NCBI GenBank assembly: GCA_006227775.1
Contig: SBFV01000058.1
Location: 1 to 8,375 of the forward strand
Direction: 5' to 3'
DNA: 8,375 nt
Origin: Gammaproteobacteria bacterium
Lineage (GTDB): Bacteria; Pseudomonadota; Gammaproteobacteria; Chromatiales; Chromatiaceae
The notes below the pieces were generated by a model. That model saw nothing but the letters and a program-made list of their open reading frames with translations, made no database searches and had not been told where the DNA came from. The position numbers and the translations under genes are program-made. The number at the start of each line of letters is the position of its first letter. Within the stretch, counting starts at the first letter, position 1. This document shows, one piece after another, positions 1-6,303 of this stretch.

Positions 1-1384
1 GGTTGCCGATGGTGACGCCCTGGCGCAGGGTGCAGTTGGCCCCCAGCCGCACCCCGGAGTGGATGAAGATATTGCCGAAATGGTAGATGCGCAGACCGGG
101 GCCGATCTCGGTGGCCTTGGTGAAACTGACCCCGGTCAGGGTCTCCACCAACCGGAATAGCAGCCAGTACAGCCGGTCCAGCAGCCAGCGCGAGACCCCG
201 GGCGGGCGGCGGTCATTCCAGCGGCCGAAACGATAGACCGCGATGGCCCAGAGGGATTGTTCCCGGACCAGGGCACTCTCCGGATAGCGGGCGCGATCGG
301 CCCGCCAGTCGGACACTGGCCTTGCCCCCGCGCCCTTGTATTCGATGAGCTCAGCGGCCCGTCCTTGCCGTTGATCGCGCAGATAGCGCCACTGGCCCAG
401 GAGTTGGGCCCACTTGCCCAGCAGGGTCAGCCCGCCATAGGCCAGGGCCCGCCATCCCGGCAGGAGCCGCCGGGCGGGGCGGGCGATGCGCAGGGCCTGA
501 ACGAGCCAGAGTCCCACCCCGGCCCCCAGGCCGAACAGGGCCCCCGCCCACCCCCACGGCAAGGCCAGCCCCAGGGCCAGGCCCAGGGTGGCGCCGCCCC
601 AGCCCAGGGTCCAGCGCCGCGCACTGGTCACCATGGTAGCGAAGGGCAGGTCTCCGCCCTGACCCGCCAGGGCCTGGCAACGGCGCAGCACGTCCAGGGA
701 GCCGTACCCCCCGCGCGCCATCCGCCGCCACCAGTGACGAAACCGCAGCAACTGGGCGTCGTGCAGGGTCATGTCCTGGCCCAGCCGATGGATCTCGTGA
801 CCGGCGCGGCGCAAGCGCCAGCACAACTCCGGCTCCTCGCCCGCGATCAGGGCCTCGTTGAAGCCGCCGGCCGCGGCAAAGGGATCGATCCGGTACAGGG
901 CGTCCCCCCCCACGGCGGCGACGAGTCCGGTGGGGCCGTCCCACTCCAGGTCGGCGATGGCGTTGTAGAGGGAGCGATCCGGATAGCGTTCACGGCGGCG
1001 GCCGCAGACCGCGGCCACCCCGGCACGGGGCGCCAGATAGCGCCAGGCCTGCTCCACCCAACCGGGTACGACCTGGCAATCGCCATCGAAGAAGTGCACG
1101 AACTCCAGTGGCGGCGCCAGTTCCCGCAAGCGGGCAAGGCCCGTGTTACGAGCCCGGGCCATGGAAAAGGGCCGGCTGAGATCCAGCTCAACCACTTCGG
1201 CCCCCAACTCCAACGCCAATGCCTGGCTGCCATCGCTGGAACCGGAATCCACGTAGATGAGGTACTCGCCTTGACCCGCCAGCGAGACCAAACAGTCCCG
1301 TAACCGCTCGCCCTCGTTCCGACCGATCACCACCAGTCCGACGGGGGGGGCGGGATATTCGGAAGAAGCGGATGCCGCTTTCAC
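1..1384 (-). CDS. Glycosyltransferase family 2 fused to serine-acetyltransferase-like hexapeptide domain (3' end off window)
   Basis: The frame is open from GTG 1384 to the window edge, 461 codons with no stop. Residues about 15-210 form a GT-A family 2 domain: VVIGRNEGERL at 18-28, YVDSGSSDGS at 44-53, the metal/nucleotide-sugar motif DGD at 100-102, and GEEPELCWR at 182-190. Residues about 258-300 are strongly hydrophobic, so the enzyme probably sits at the inner membrane and transfers a sugar from a nucleotide sugar. The usual end of this glycosyltransferase type, AELIEYKG, occurs at 344-351. After it, without a stop, comes SLWAIAVYRFGRW (377-389) and then hexapeptide repeats such as SGVRLGANCTLRQGVTIGN (443-461), typical of serine-acetyltransferase-like sugar O-acetyltransferases; the rest is off the edge. 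GTG 1384 was chosen because GAGGG lies 7 bases upstream, overlapping the stop of the preceding gene. An in-frame ATG at 1414 would add 10 residues but lacks a ribosome site. Domain calls are firm; a single polypeptide is likely but unproven. Confidence 0.85.
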   Translation of the reverse strand, partial: MKAASASSEYPAPPVGLVVIGRNEGERLRDCLVSLAGQGEYLIYVDSGSSDGSQALALELGAEVVELDLSRPFSMARARNTGLARLRELAPPLEFVHFFDGDCQVVPGWVEQAWRYLAPRAGVAAVCGRRRERYPDRSLYNAIADLEWDGPTGLVAAVGGDALYRIDPFAAAGGFNEALIAGEEPELCWRLRRAGHEIHRLGQDMTLHDAQLLRFRHWWRRMARGGYGSLDVLRRCQALAGQGGDLPFATMVTSARRWTLGWGGATLGLALGLALPWGWAGALFGLGAGVGLWLVQALRIARPARRLLPGWRALAYGGLTLLGKWAQLLGQWRYLRDQRQGRAAELIEYKGAGARPVSDWRADRARYPESALVREQSLWAIAVYRFGRWNDRRPPGVSRWLLDRLYWLLFRLVETLTGVSFTKATEIGPGLRIYHFGNIFIHSGVRLGANCTLRQGVTIGN

Positions 1385-1391
1385 GCCAGCG

Positions 1392-1396
1392 CCCTC
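1392..1396 (-). promoter_or_regulatory. Ribosome binding site deciding the GTG start of the fused glycosyltransferase
   Basis: GAGGG on the minus strand ends 7 bases before GTG 1384 and overlaps the TGA stop (1397-1395) of the upstream gene. This supports the GTG start over the ATG at 1414 and suggests the two genes are translated as a coupled pair. Confidence 0.5.
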
Positions 1397-2111
1397 ATTG
1401 AGCCAGCCAATCATGCAAGTGCCAATGTGGAATCAGATCGATCCCCAGGCTAGTTTTAATCATATACAAAATGGTAAAGACCCCGATGCCCATCACTAGA
1501 CCGCTGACCAAAAAGATCGCCATGCTCAGGATACCCCTACCGGTCCAACCCCCCTGGCTGCTGACAGGGCGGAAAAGGCTCTCGGCAAGCTGGGTCCGAT
1601 CGTGCTGCTCCTGTAGCAGACACCCCGCCATGGAGGTTCGGCACTGGGCATGGGCCTTGGCCGTTTTAGCCACTGCCTCGCGCATGCAGGGTGGACCAAT
1701 CCGATGCCCGGCCACCTCGATGGCTTCCGCCACCGCCTGGGCCAGGCCACCCTGCTCGGTGGCTAGACGGACATAACGAAAAACTCCAGCCAGGTTGACG
1801 GCGGCAATGGCCAGTTCCTCGCTGGACTCGGCTGGGGCGAAGAGGCGCATGACCGACTGGTTACGACGACGCAATTGGCCGAGCCATTCCAGGCCAGCCA
1901 TGTCCGCCAGATCGGTGGCCACCACCACCACCGCAACGACCCCGCCAGCCAGGACCAATTCCCCCTCCCGGGCCGAGGCCACGGCAATGCAGGTATAGTC
2001 CGCCAAGGTGGCCGCCAGCCCCTCGCGCTCCACCTCGCTGCCGGCGGCAACCAGCACCACGGGGGGGCCAAGGGGACCTGGATGCACCCTGTCAAGAATA
2101 CCCATATTCAC
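1395..2111 (-). CDS. Membrane-anchored protein with degenerate response-regulator receiver domain
   Basis: A protein of 238 residues. Residues about 17-132 follow the receiver (REC) fold pattern: a hydrophobic first strand (VVLVAAG), then VVVVATDLADMAGLEWL at 61-77, which matches the phospho-acceptor strand and loop, then AAVNLAGVFRYV at 103-114, which resembles the RpfG-type receiver ending (normally YRF/YLTKPW). D67 occupies the phospho-acceptor position. The usual acidic pair after strand 1 is replaced by Ala-Gly, the conserved Thr/Ser by Ala (FAPAE), and the conserved Lys by Arg/Leu, so normal phosphotransfer is doubtful. Residues about 133-190 form a linker with Cys142, Cys157 and Cys164. 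Residues about 194-219 form one hydrophobic membrane helix followed by a short His/Trp-rich tail. The GTG start has AGGA 6 bases upstream. The gene ends 10 bases before the fused glycosyltransferase, suggesting one transcript. Its function is unknown; a protein-interaction or regulatory role in polysaccharide assembly is inference. Confidence 0.75.
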   Translation of the reverse strand: MNMGILDRVHPGPLGPPVVLVAAGSEVEREGLAATLADYTCIAVASAREGELVLAGGVVAVVVVATDLADMAGLEWLGQLRRRNQSVMRLFAPAESSEELAIAAVNLAGVFRYVRLATEQGGLAQAVAEAIEVAGHRIGPPCMREAVAKTAKAHAQCRTSMAGCLLQEQHDRTQLAESLFRPVSSQGGWTGRGILSMAIFLVSGLVMGIGVFTILYMIKTSLGIDLIPHWHLHDWLAQ

Positions 2112-2117
2112 GAACTG

Positions 2118-2121
2118 TCCT
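2118..2121 (-). promoter_or_regulatory. Ribosome binding site for the pseudo-receiver gene
   Basis: AGGA on the minus strand is followed by a 6-base spacer (CAGTTC) and GTG 2111. The in-frame ATG at 2105 would be 12 bases from this site, so GTG is the better start. Confidence 0.5.
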
Positions 2122-2141
2122 GCTGCTGGCCCCTTGCGCCA

Positions 2142-2162
2142 TACAAGCTAATAAGACTTGTA
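2142..2162. promoter_or_regulatory. Inverted repeat TACAAG-N9-CTTGTA, candidate operator
   Basis: TACAAG (2142-2147) and CTTGTA (2157-2162) are perfect 6-base arms separated by 9 bases. The centre is about 40 bases upstream of the pseudo-receiver start and immediately upstream of a plus-strand TATAAT at 2170-2175. The position in an AT-rich divergent promoter region suggests a dimeric repressor or activator site; a transcribed hairpin is the alternative. Confidence 0.4.
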
Positions 2163-2169
2163 CGGCTCA

Positions 2170-2175
2170 TATAAT
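2170..2175 (+). promoter_or_regulatory. Candidate sigma-70 -10 box (TATAAT)
   Basis: A perfect TATAAT lies on the plus strand in an AT-rich patch. No good -35 box is seen 16-18 bases upstream. If used, it would give a leader of roughly 380 bases before the plus-strand glycosyltransferase at 2560. It could also be chance. Confidence 0.25.
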
Positions 2176-2304
2176 CAGGCTGATAAGGCTGTATCCAGGC
2201 GAGGCAGGGAAACAGCGATGCGATCGCGGGCAGTGGTGGAGGCCCACGGCCGGGATTGATCAGATTTGCGATCATTCTAGACGCAAAAACCGGGCACGGA
2301 AAAC

Positions 2305-2320
2305 GCATTGCTGACAATGC
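2305..2320. repeat. Perfect hairpin GCATTG-CTGA-CAATGC
   Basis: The 6-base arms at 2305-2310 and 2315-2320 are exact reverse complements around a 4-base loop. No T tract follows on either strand, so it does not look like an intrinsic terminator. Its role is unknown. Confidence 0.5.
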
Positions 2321-2388
2321 CGGCGTAAGCCAAGGGCTGCCTCCCCCACCATGAGCAGGCCGGAAACCGCCCGCGGAGTTGGGGAGCT

Positions 2389-2415
2389 GACGGCGGACAT
2401 TCCCGTCCGCTTGTC
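2389..2415. repeat. Hairpin with GCGGAC/GTCCGC core
   Basis: GCGGAC (2393-2398) and GTCCGC (2405-2410) pair perfectly around the loop ATTCCC. GAC (2389-2391) and GTC (2413-2415) can extend the stem across a small asymmetric internal loop. No T tract follows. It lies about 145 bases before the plus-strand gene and would be in that gene's leader if transcription starts further upstream. Confidence 0.45.
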
Positions 2416-2559
2416 GCCAGATCGGGTTATGTGTACCCTCCCGTTCAGCGTCATCGCCATCGCAAATCCATGCTCGGGATTTCCCGGAATTCCTCGGCTC
2501 CCCTTCAATACCACTTGATGTCCTTGTATCCACGGTCATGCAAGTGATTCAGGCCCACC

Positions 2560-3879
2560 ATGCAGCAGTCAGCCCCCCCGCTTCGCGTCCTTGTCATTGC
2601 CGAGGCCTGCAATCCCGAGTGGGTCAGCGTTCCCTTGGTGGGCTGGGCGCATGCGAGTGCCCTGTTGCGTCGGGTCAATGGCCATCTCGTCACCCAGAAG
2701 CGCAATCAGCCGGCCCTGGAACGGGCGGGGTTGATCGAGGGGCGTGACTTCACCGCCATCGATTCCGAGGCCGTCGCCAAGCCGGTTTACCGGTTGGCCT
2801 CGCTATTGAGGGGGGGCGAGGGTAAGGGTTGGACGACGCTGACGGCCCTCTCTTCCTTGACCTATCCCTTTTTCGAGTGGCTCGCCTGGCGGCGTTTTTC
2901 GTCGGCCATCAAACAGCATCAATATGATGTCGTCCATCGCCTCACCCCCTTGAGCCCGACAGCCCCCAGCCTGCTGGCCCGACGCTGCGCCAGGGCCGGC
3001 GTTCCGTTCATCCTCGGCCCGCTGAATGGGGGCGTGCCCTGGCCGCGGGAATTCGATGCCGCGCGGCGCCAGGAACGGGAATGGCTGAGCTATATCCGCT
3101 CCCTCTACAAGTTGCTGCCGGGAGCGCGCGCCACCCGCCAATATGCCGCGGCGATCATCGTTGGTTCCCGTGATACCTTGCAACTGGAGGCCGCCGAATT
3201 TCATCCGAAATGTTTTTATATCCCGGAGAACGGCATCGACCCCGCGCGCTTCAACCTGCGCCGGACCCACCCCGCCACCCTGCCCCTTCGGGTGGCCTTC
3301 GTCGGACGGCTGGTCCCCTACAAAGGGGCGGATATGCTGTTGGAGGCCGCGGCGGATCTCATCCGGGAAGGTAAAGTCATCCTGAAAATCATCGGGGATG
3401 GCCCCCAACGCCCAGCCCTGGAGGCGATCATCGAGCGGGAGGGGTTAGGGACTGGCGCGGAATTGACGGGCTGGATTGACCACGCCCGCGTGCAGCGAGA
3501 ACTGATCACCATGGACCTGTTCGCCTTCCCCAGCATCCGGGAGTTTGGCGGTGCCGTTGCCCTGGAGGCCATGGCGGTGGGGCTGGTGCCCGCCGTCGTC
3601 GCCTATGGCGGCCCCCGAGATCTCGTCACCCCGGAGACCGGTTTTTTGGTTCCCATGGGTTCCCGCGCCAGCATCATTGGCGGCTTCCGGGAGGTCCTCA
3701 ACCAAGTCGTCGCCAGCCCCCAACGCCTGGATGAGTTGGCTGAACAGGCCTATCGTCGCGCCTGGCGGCTCTATACCTGGGATGCGAAGGCCGGACAGGT
3801 GCTGAAGATCTATGACTGGCTGACCCAGCGGGGCACGAAACCGCATTTTTCCTATCCTCTGCAACCGGAGGACGCCTGA
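2560..3879 (+). CDS. Glycosyltransferase family 4 (GT-B fold)
   Basis: A protein of 439 residues, normal for a retaining GT-B sugar transferase acting in the cytoplasm or on the inner face of the membrane. The N-terminal acceptor half starts with LRVLVIAEACNPEW (8-21) and contains GPLNGGVPWP (153-162), a segment common in a proteobacterial family 4 subgroup. The C-terminal donor half has VGRLVPYKG (248-256), IIGDGPQ (277-283) and the family's E-x7-E motif with E328 and E336 (REFGGAVALEAMAVG). It uses an activated sugar donor, but donor and acceptor cannot be read from the sequence. ATG 2560 fits the first beta strand; the ribosome site is weak (AGG 6 bases upstream). It is the only plus-strand gene here, divergent from the pseudo-receiver gene and convergent with the glycosyltransferase pair, so it is probably transcribed alone from a promoter in 2112-2559. 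Confidence 0.92.
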   Translation: MQQSAPPLRVLVIAEACNPEWVSVPLVGWAHASALLRRVNGHLVTQKRNQPALERAGLIEGRDFTAIDSEAVAKPVYRLASLLRGGEGKGWTTLTALSSLTYPFFEWLAWRRFSSAIKQHQYDVVHRLTPLSPTAPSLLARRCARAGVPFILGPLNGGVPWPREFDAARRQEREWLSYIRSLYKLLPGARATRQYAAAIIVGSRDTLQLEAAEFHPKCFYIPENGIDPARFNLRRTHPATLPLRVAFVGRLVPYKGADMLLEAAADLIREGKVILKIIGDGPQRPALEAIIEREGLGTGAELTGWIDHARVQRELITMDLFAFPSIREFGGAVALEAMAVGLVPAVVAYGGPRDLVTPETGFLVPMGSRASIIGGFREVLNQVVASPQRLDELAEQAYRRAWRLYTWDAKAGQVLKIYDWLTQRGTKPHFSYPLQPEDA

Positions 3880-4017
3880 CATCCCCGGGTATCCCAGCGG
3901 GACACGGCAAGGTCCGCCCAGCGCAGATCCAAAGGTGATTTTTCGGGTTGGCTGCTGTCTGGACTGGCACGCCGTGACTTGAACCCTCTCGTCTTGAGGA
4001 CCCTCTCCCCGGGGATG

Positions 4018-4034
4018 AAAGCCCAGCCTGGGCT
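4018..4034 (-). terminator. Possible weak terminator hairpin after the minus-strand glycosyltransferase
   Basis: On the minus strand AGCCCA-GGC-TGGGCT forms a 6-base stem with a 3-base loop, followed by a short TTTC rather than a full T tract. It lies about 40 bases after the stop of the gene ending at 4074, in the 194-base convergent gap 3880-4073, which holds no gene. The short loop and weak T run make this tentative. Confidence 0.3.
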
Positions 4035-4073
4035 ACCCGACCCGGCACTGTCGGACCGATAACCCCAAAGTCT

Positions 4074-5183
4074 TCAGGCGGAGCCCTGGTGCGCAAGCAG
4101 GGCGCGCAGGAAATCCGCGTATTGACGGCAGATCACCGGCCAGGAGAAGCGCGCACGCAAATCCTCGCGCGTGGCTTGCACCAGGGCCGCGTCCAGGGGC
4201 TTTTCCAGGGCGGTGGTCAATTCGCGGACCAAGGCGTCCGCATCCGCGGTATCCAGCAGCCGACCGCTATGTTTGAGAATCCAGCGGGTGCTGGGCGTGT
4301 CGTGGGCCACCACGGGCAAGCCACAGGCGGCGGCTTCGATATAGATGTTGCCAAAGGCTTCATCGCGGCTCAGATGCAGAAACACATCGGCGCAACGATA
4401 GACGGCCGGCATGCGGTCCGGGGGGACCGTGACGCGCCGATAACGGGGACCCAGCAGCTCCTGGCCGAGTCGGTCACACTCCTCACGCAGGGGACCATCA
4501 CCCGCCAGCAGCAGGTGGGCGCCGGGCAGGGCCGCAACCGCCCTGACGCCTTCGAGGGGAAACTTGGACGGGATCAGGGCGCTGACCATGCAGACCAGGG
4601 GTACCCCGTCAGGCAAACCAAAAGCGGCGCGTTCGGCGGGGCCGGGGGTGAAACGGTCGAGTTCCACGCCATTGGGGATCAAGGCGCAGCGCCAGCGCTC
4701 CTGGTTGCGCTGCTGGTAGACGGGATTGGTACAGACCAGACCATCGCAGCCGAACCAGCGGTATTCCCGATTTCCCGCATAGGCGGGCCAGTCCCCGTTC
4801 TCGGTGACGAAGACGTGCAAAGGGCGACCCGCCTTGCGCTTGGCCCGCAGCACCCAGTTGACAAAGGGATAACTGCACGTCATGGTCAGATCGAACCGGC
4901 TTGGCTCAAAGGCTTGCCACAGGGAAGGGACGAACGTCAGTTCCTCCCACCGATATTCGGAGCGCAGGGGCGGAATGGACGGCCAGTTGCGGAACCGCTC
5001 CCGCGGGACCATGCGCCCTTGCAGCCAGCCATAGGCTTGGCCCGGCCGGGCGGGGCCAGTACCCATCAGGGTGACGTCAAAGCCTTCCTCGCTCAAACCG
5101 ACGCCAAGCTGCTCGAAGGCGGTTTCAGCGCCGCGCGCGACGGCGTGCAGGCCAGGTAACGCGATGAGAAGACGCGGTTTCAT
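4074..5183 (-). CDS. Glycosyltransferase family 4 (GT-B fold)
   Basis: A protein of 369 residues. It begins MKPRLLIALPGLHAVARGAETAFEQLG, the usual first strand and glycine/acceptor loop of a family 4 enzyme. The donor half includes PNGVELDRF (170-178), SALIPSKFP (201-209), LLAGDGPLREE (226-236) and the E-x7-E motif with E275 and E283 (DEAFGNIYIEAAACG). It probably adds a sugar to a lipid-linked polysaccharide intermediate at the cytoplasmic face; the sugar is not known. ATG 5183 is preferred over longer in-frame starts up to 5324 because it overlaps the TGA of the upstream glycosyltransferase (shared ATGA) and begins exactly at the first beta strand; the extension lacks family character. The overlap implies translational coupling with the 5180-6157 gene, so the two enzymes probably act in consecutive steps (inference). 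Confidence 0.92.
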   Translation of the reverse strand: MKPRLLIALPGLHAVARGAETAFEQLGVGLSEEGFDVTLMGTGPARPGQAYGWLQGRMVPRERFRNWPSIPPLRSEYRWEELTFVPSLWQAFEPSRFDLTMTCSYPFVNWVLRAKRKAGRPLHVFVTENGDWPAYAGNREYRWFGCDGLVCTNPVYQQRNQERWRCALIPNGVELDRFTPGPAERAAFGLPDGVPLVCMVSALIPSKFPLEGVRAVAALPGAHLLLAGDGPLREECDRLGQELLGPRYRRVTVPPDRMPAVYRCADVFLHLSRDEAFGNIYIEAAACGLPVVAHDTPSTRWILKHSGRLLDTADADALVRELTTALEKPLDAALVQATREDLRARFSWPVICRQYADFLRALLAHQGSA

Positions 5184-6157
5184 GATGGCTCGGCGGCGAG
5201 GGAATGGGTGAGGACCTGAAGGTTGGATCGAACGCCCTGGTATTTGGGCGTCCGCTGCTGGCCGGAGAGGCGCAGCCAGGCAAGCCGGGTGGCGAAGGCC
5301 AGGATATAGACGAAGCGAACCCAATACTCCGCCCAGCGCCCATAGCAGGCGCGTTGCACCTGAAAACGGGCCCGCCAGATCAGGCGTTGGCGGCGTTGGT
5401 CCAGGAGACGACTGGCATCCGACGAGGCACCCCCCAGGTGGGTAATGGAGGGGATCGCGTCAAAGCGAACCTCCCAGCCATGACGCCACAGGCGGTGACA
5501 CCATTCGCAGTCCTCACCATAAAAGAAGAACCGCTCATCCATGAGCCCAGCTTGGCGGATGGCGTCGGATCGCATCAGCATGAAGGCGCCACCGATCCAG
5601 TCGACGGCCCGTCCCCGGGCGGTTTCCCGATCCCAGCCGGGATCATCGGGATCGGCCCAGGCAAAGAGCCGGGGCAGCAGGTAGGGCAATCCAAGGGCGC
5701 GCAGGGTTTCCCGGTCGGGCCGGGGGAAATGGCGGCAGACATTCTGCACCGAGCCGTCGGCGTTGCGCAGCATGCAGGAAAAGGCGCCGGTTCGCGGGTG
5801 ATCTTTCATCCACTCGATGGAAGTCCGCAGACAGTCCGCGTGCACCAGGGTGTCGCTGTTCAGCAGGAGTTGAAAGGGCGGACCATCCTCCCGCTCCAGA
5901 ACCAGCCGCATGGCGTGATTATTGCCCCCGGCAAAGCCCAGATTCCGCTCCAGGGGCAGAAACCGGACCCAGTCACGCCAGCCCTCCCGATCCAAGGCGC
6001 TGCTCAATACCCTGACGGAGTCATCGCCAGAGGCATTGTCGATCAGGATCACGTCGAAATGGGGATAGTTCCGACGCTCCACCGCCAGGCTGCGCAGGCA
6101 GGCCAGGGTCAGGTCCGGGGTGCGGTAGTTGAGGATGTGGATGGTCAGTTCGATCAT
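5180..6157 (-). CDS. Glycosyltransferase family 2, rhamnosyltransferase (WbbL)-like
   Basis: A protein of 325 residues, typical for the WbbL/RfbF-like branch of inverting GT-A transferases. It starts IELTIHILNYRTPDLTLACLRSL. It shows VILIDNASGDDS (36-47), ERNLGFAGGNNHAM (70-83), the metal-binding region LLLNSDT (97-103), WIGGAFMLMR (187-196) and FFYGEDCEWCHRLW (211-224), which matches the usual FFMYFEDVDLCWR catalytic region. A hydrophobic stretch at about 278-296 may bind the membrane. The branch often transfers rhamnose from dTDP-rhamnose, but no dTDP-rhamnose genes lie in the window, so the donor is open. It overlaps the next gene by ATGA. UDP-xylose synthase lies 146 bases upstream on the same strand, so all three could share a transcript. 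Confidence 0.92.
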   Translation of the reverse strand: MIELTIHILNYRTPDLTLACLRSLAVERRNYPHFDVILIDNASGDDSVRVLSSALDREGWRDWVRFLPLERNLGFAGGNNHAMRLVLEREDGPPFQLLLNSDTLVHADCLRTSIEWMKDHPRTGAFSCMLRNADGSVQNVCRHFPRPDRETLRALGLPYLLPRLFAWADPDDPGWDRETARGRAVDWIGGAFMLMRSDAIRQAGLMDERFFFYGEDCEWCHRLWRHGWEVRFDAIPSITHLGGASSDASRLLDQRRQRLIWRARFQVQRACYGRWAEYWVRFVYILAFATRLAWLRLSGQQRTPKYQGVRSNLQVLTHSLAAEPS

Positions 6158-6267
6158 GGCCAGGTATCCGCGTAAATCCGGTGATTCTTGTCCCGGTTAG
6201 GGGTTTGCGGTAACGCCAATCCTCCAGAGCGGGTGGCAAGTCACGGCTCAGCGGGGCAAGGACCGCG

Positions 6268-6293
6268 GCCTCCGGGTATCAGGTGCCAGAGGC
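6268..6293 (-). terminator. GC-rich hairpin just after the UDP-xylose synthase gene
   Basis: On the minus strand GCCTCTGG pairs with CCGGAGGC (8 base pairs, one G-T wobble) around a 10-base loop, beginning 10 bases after the stop codon at 6304. No T tract follows, so it may be a partial terminator, a transcript-stabilising hairpin or part of a Rho-dependent end rather than a classic intrinsic terminator. Confidence 0.3.
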
Positions 6294-6303
6294 TCGCGAC
6301 GGG

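Larger units (their letters stand above)
2112..2559. other. 448-base divergent intergenic region with multiple inverted repeats
   Basis: This gap lies between the starts of two divergently oriented genes, so it should hold both of their promoters. No convincing gene was found. Open frames on the minus strand at 2108-2539 and 2272-2514 have no recognisable domain and no good ribosome site. The left part (about 2140-2200) is noticeably AT-richer than its surroundings. Perfect inverted repeats occur at 2142-2162, 2305-2320 and 2393-2410, and a looser pairing of CTCCCC (2341-2346) with GGGGAG (2381-2386) lies next to the last one. The cluster may reflect operator sites, a structured leader or a small RNA; the sequence alone does not decide. 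Confidence 0.6.

Noticed and set aside
351..944. Minus-strand open frame of 197 codons
   Set aside because: It is a shifted frame within the fused glycosyltransferase, whose proper frame carries all the family motifs; its Arg/Gly/Pro-rich sequence is a shadow.
257..1303. Long plus-strand open frame of 348 codons
   Set aside because: It is antisense to the fused glycosyltransferase, rich in Gly/Pro/Gln with no domain, as expected opposite a GC-rich gene.
2108..2539. Minus-strand open frame of 143 codons in the divergent gap
   Set aside because: No domain, no ribosome site, unusual composition, and it would cover the whole promoter region of two genes.
3965..3995. tRNA T-arm-like GGTTCAAGTC on the minus strand in the convergent gap
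   Set aside because: The flanking bases do not form the five-pair T stem, and no acceptor or anticodon arm is visible.
4089..5159. Long plus-strand open frame of 356 codons
   Set aside because: It lies opposite a clear family 4 glycosyltransferase and has low-complexity composition without motifs.
5184..5324. Upstream extension of the family 4 glycosyltransferase to a start at 5324
   Set aside because: The extra 47 residues overlap the preceding gene and do not resemble the family; the ATGA-coupled ATG at 5183 starts at the first beta strand.
5204..6175. Long plus-strand open frame of 323 codons
   Set aside because: It lies opposite the WbbL-like glycosyltransferase, whose motifs are unambiguous.
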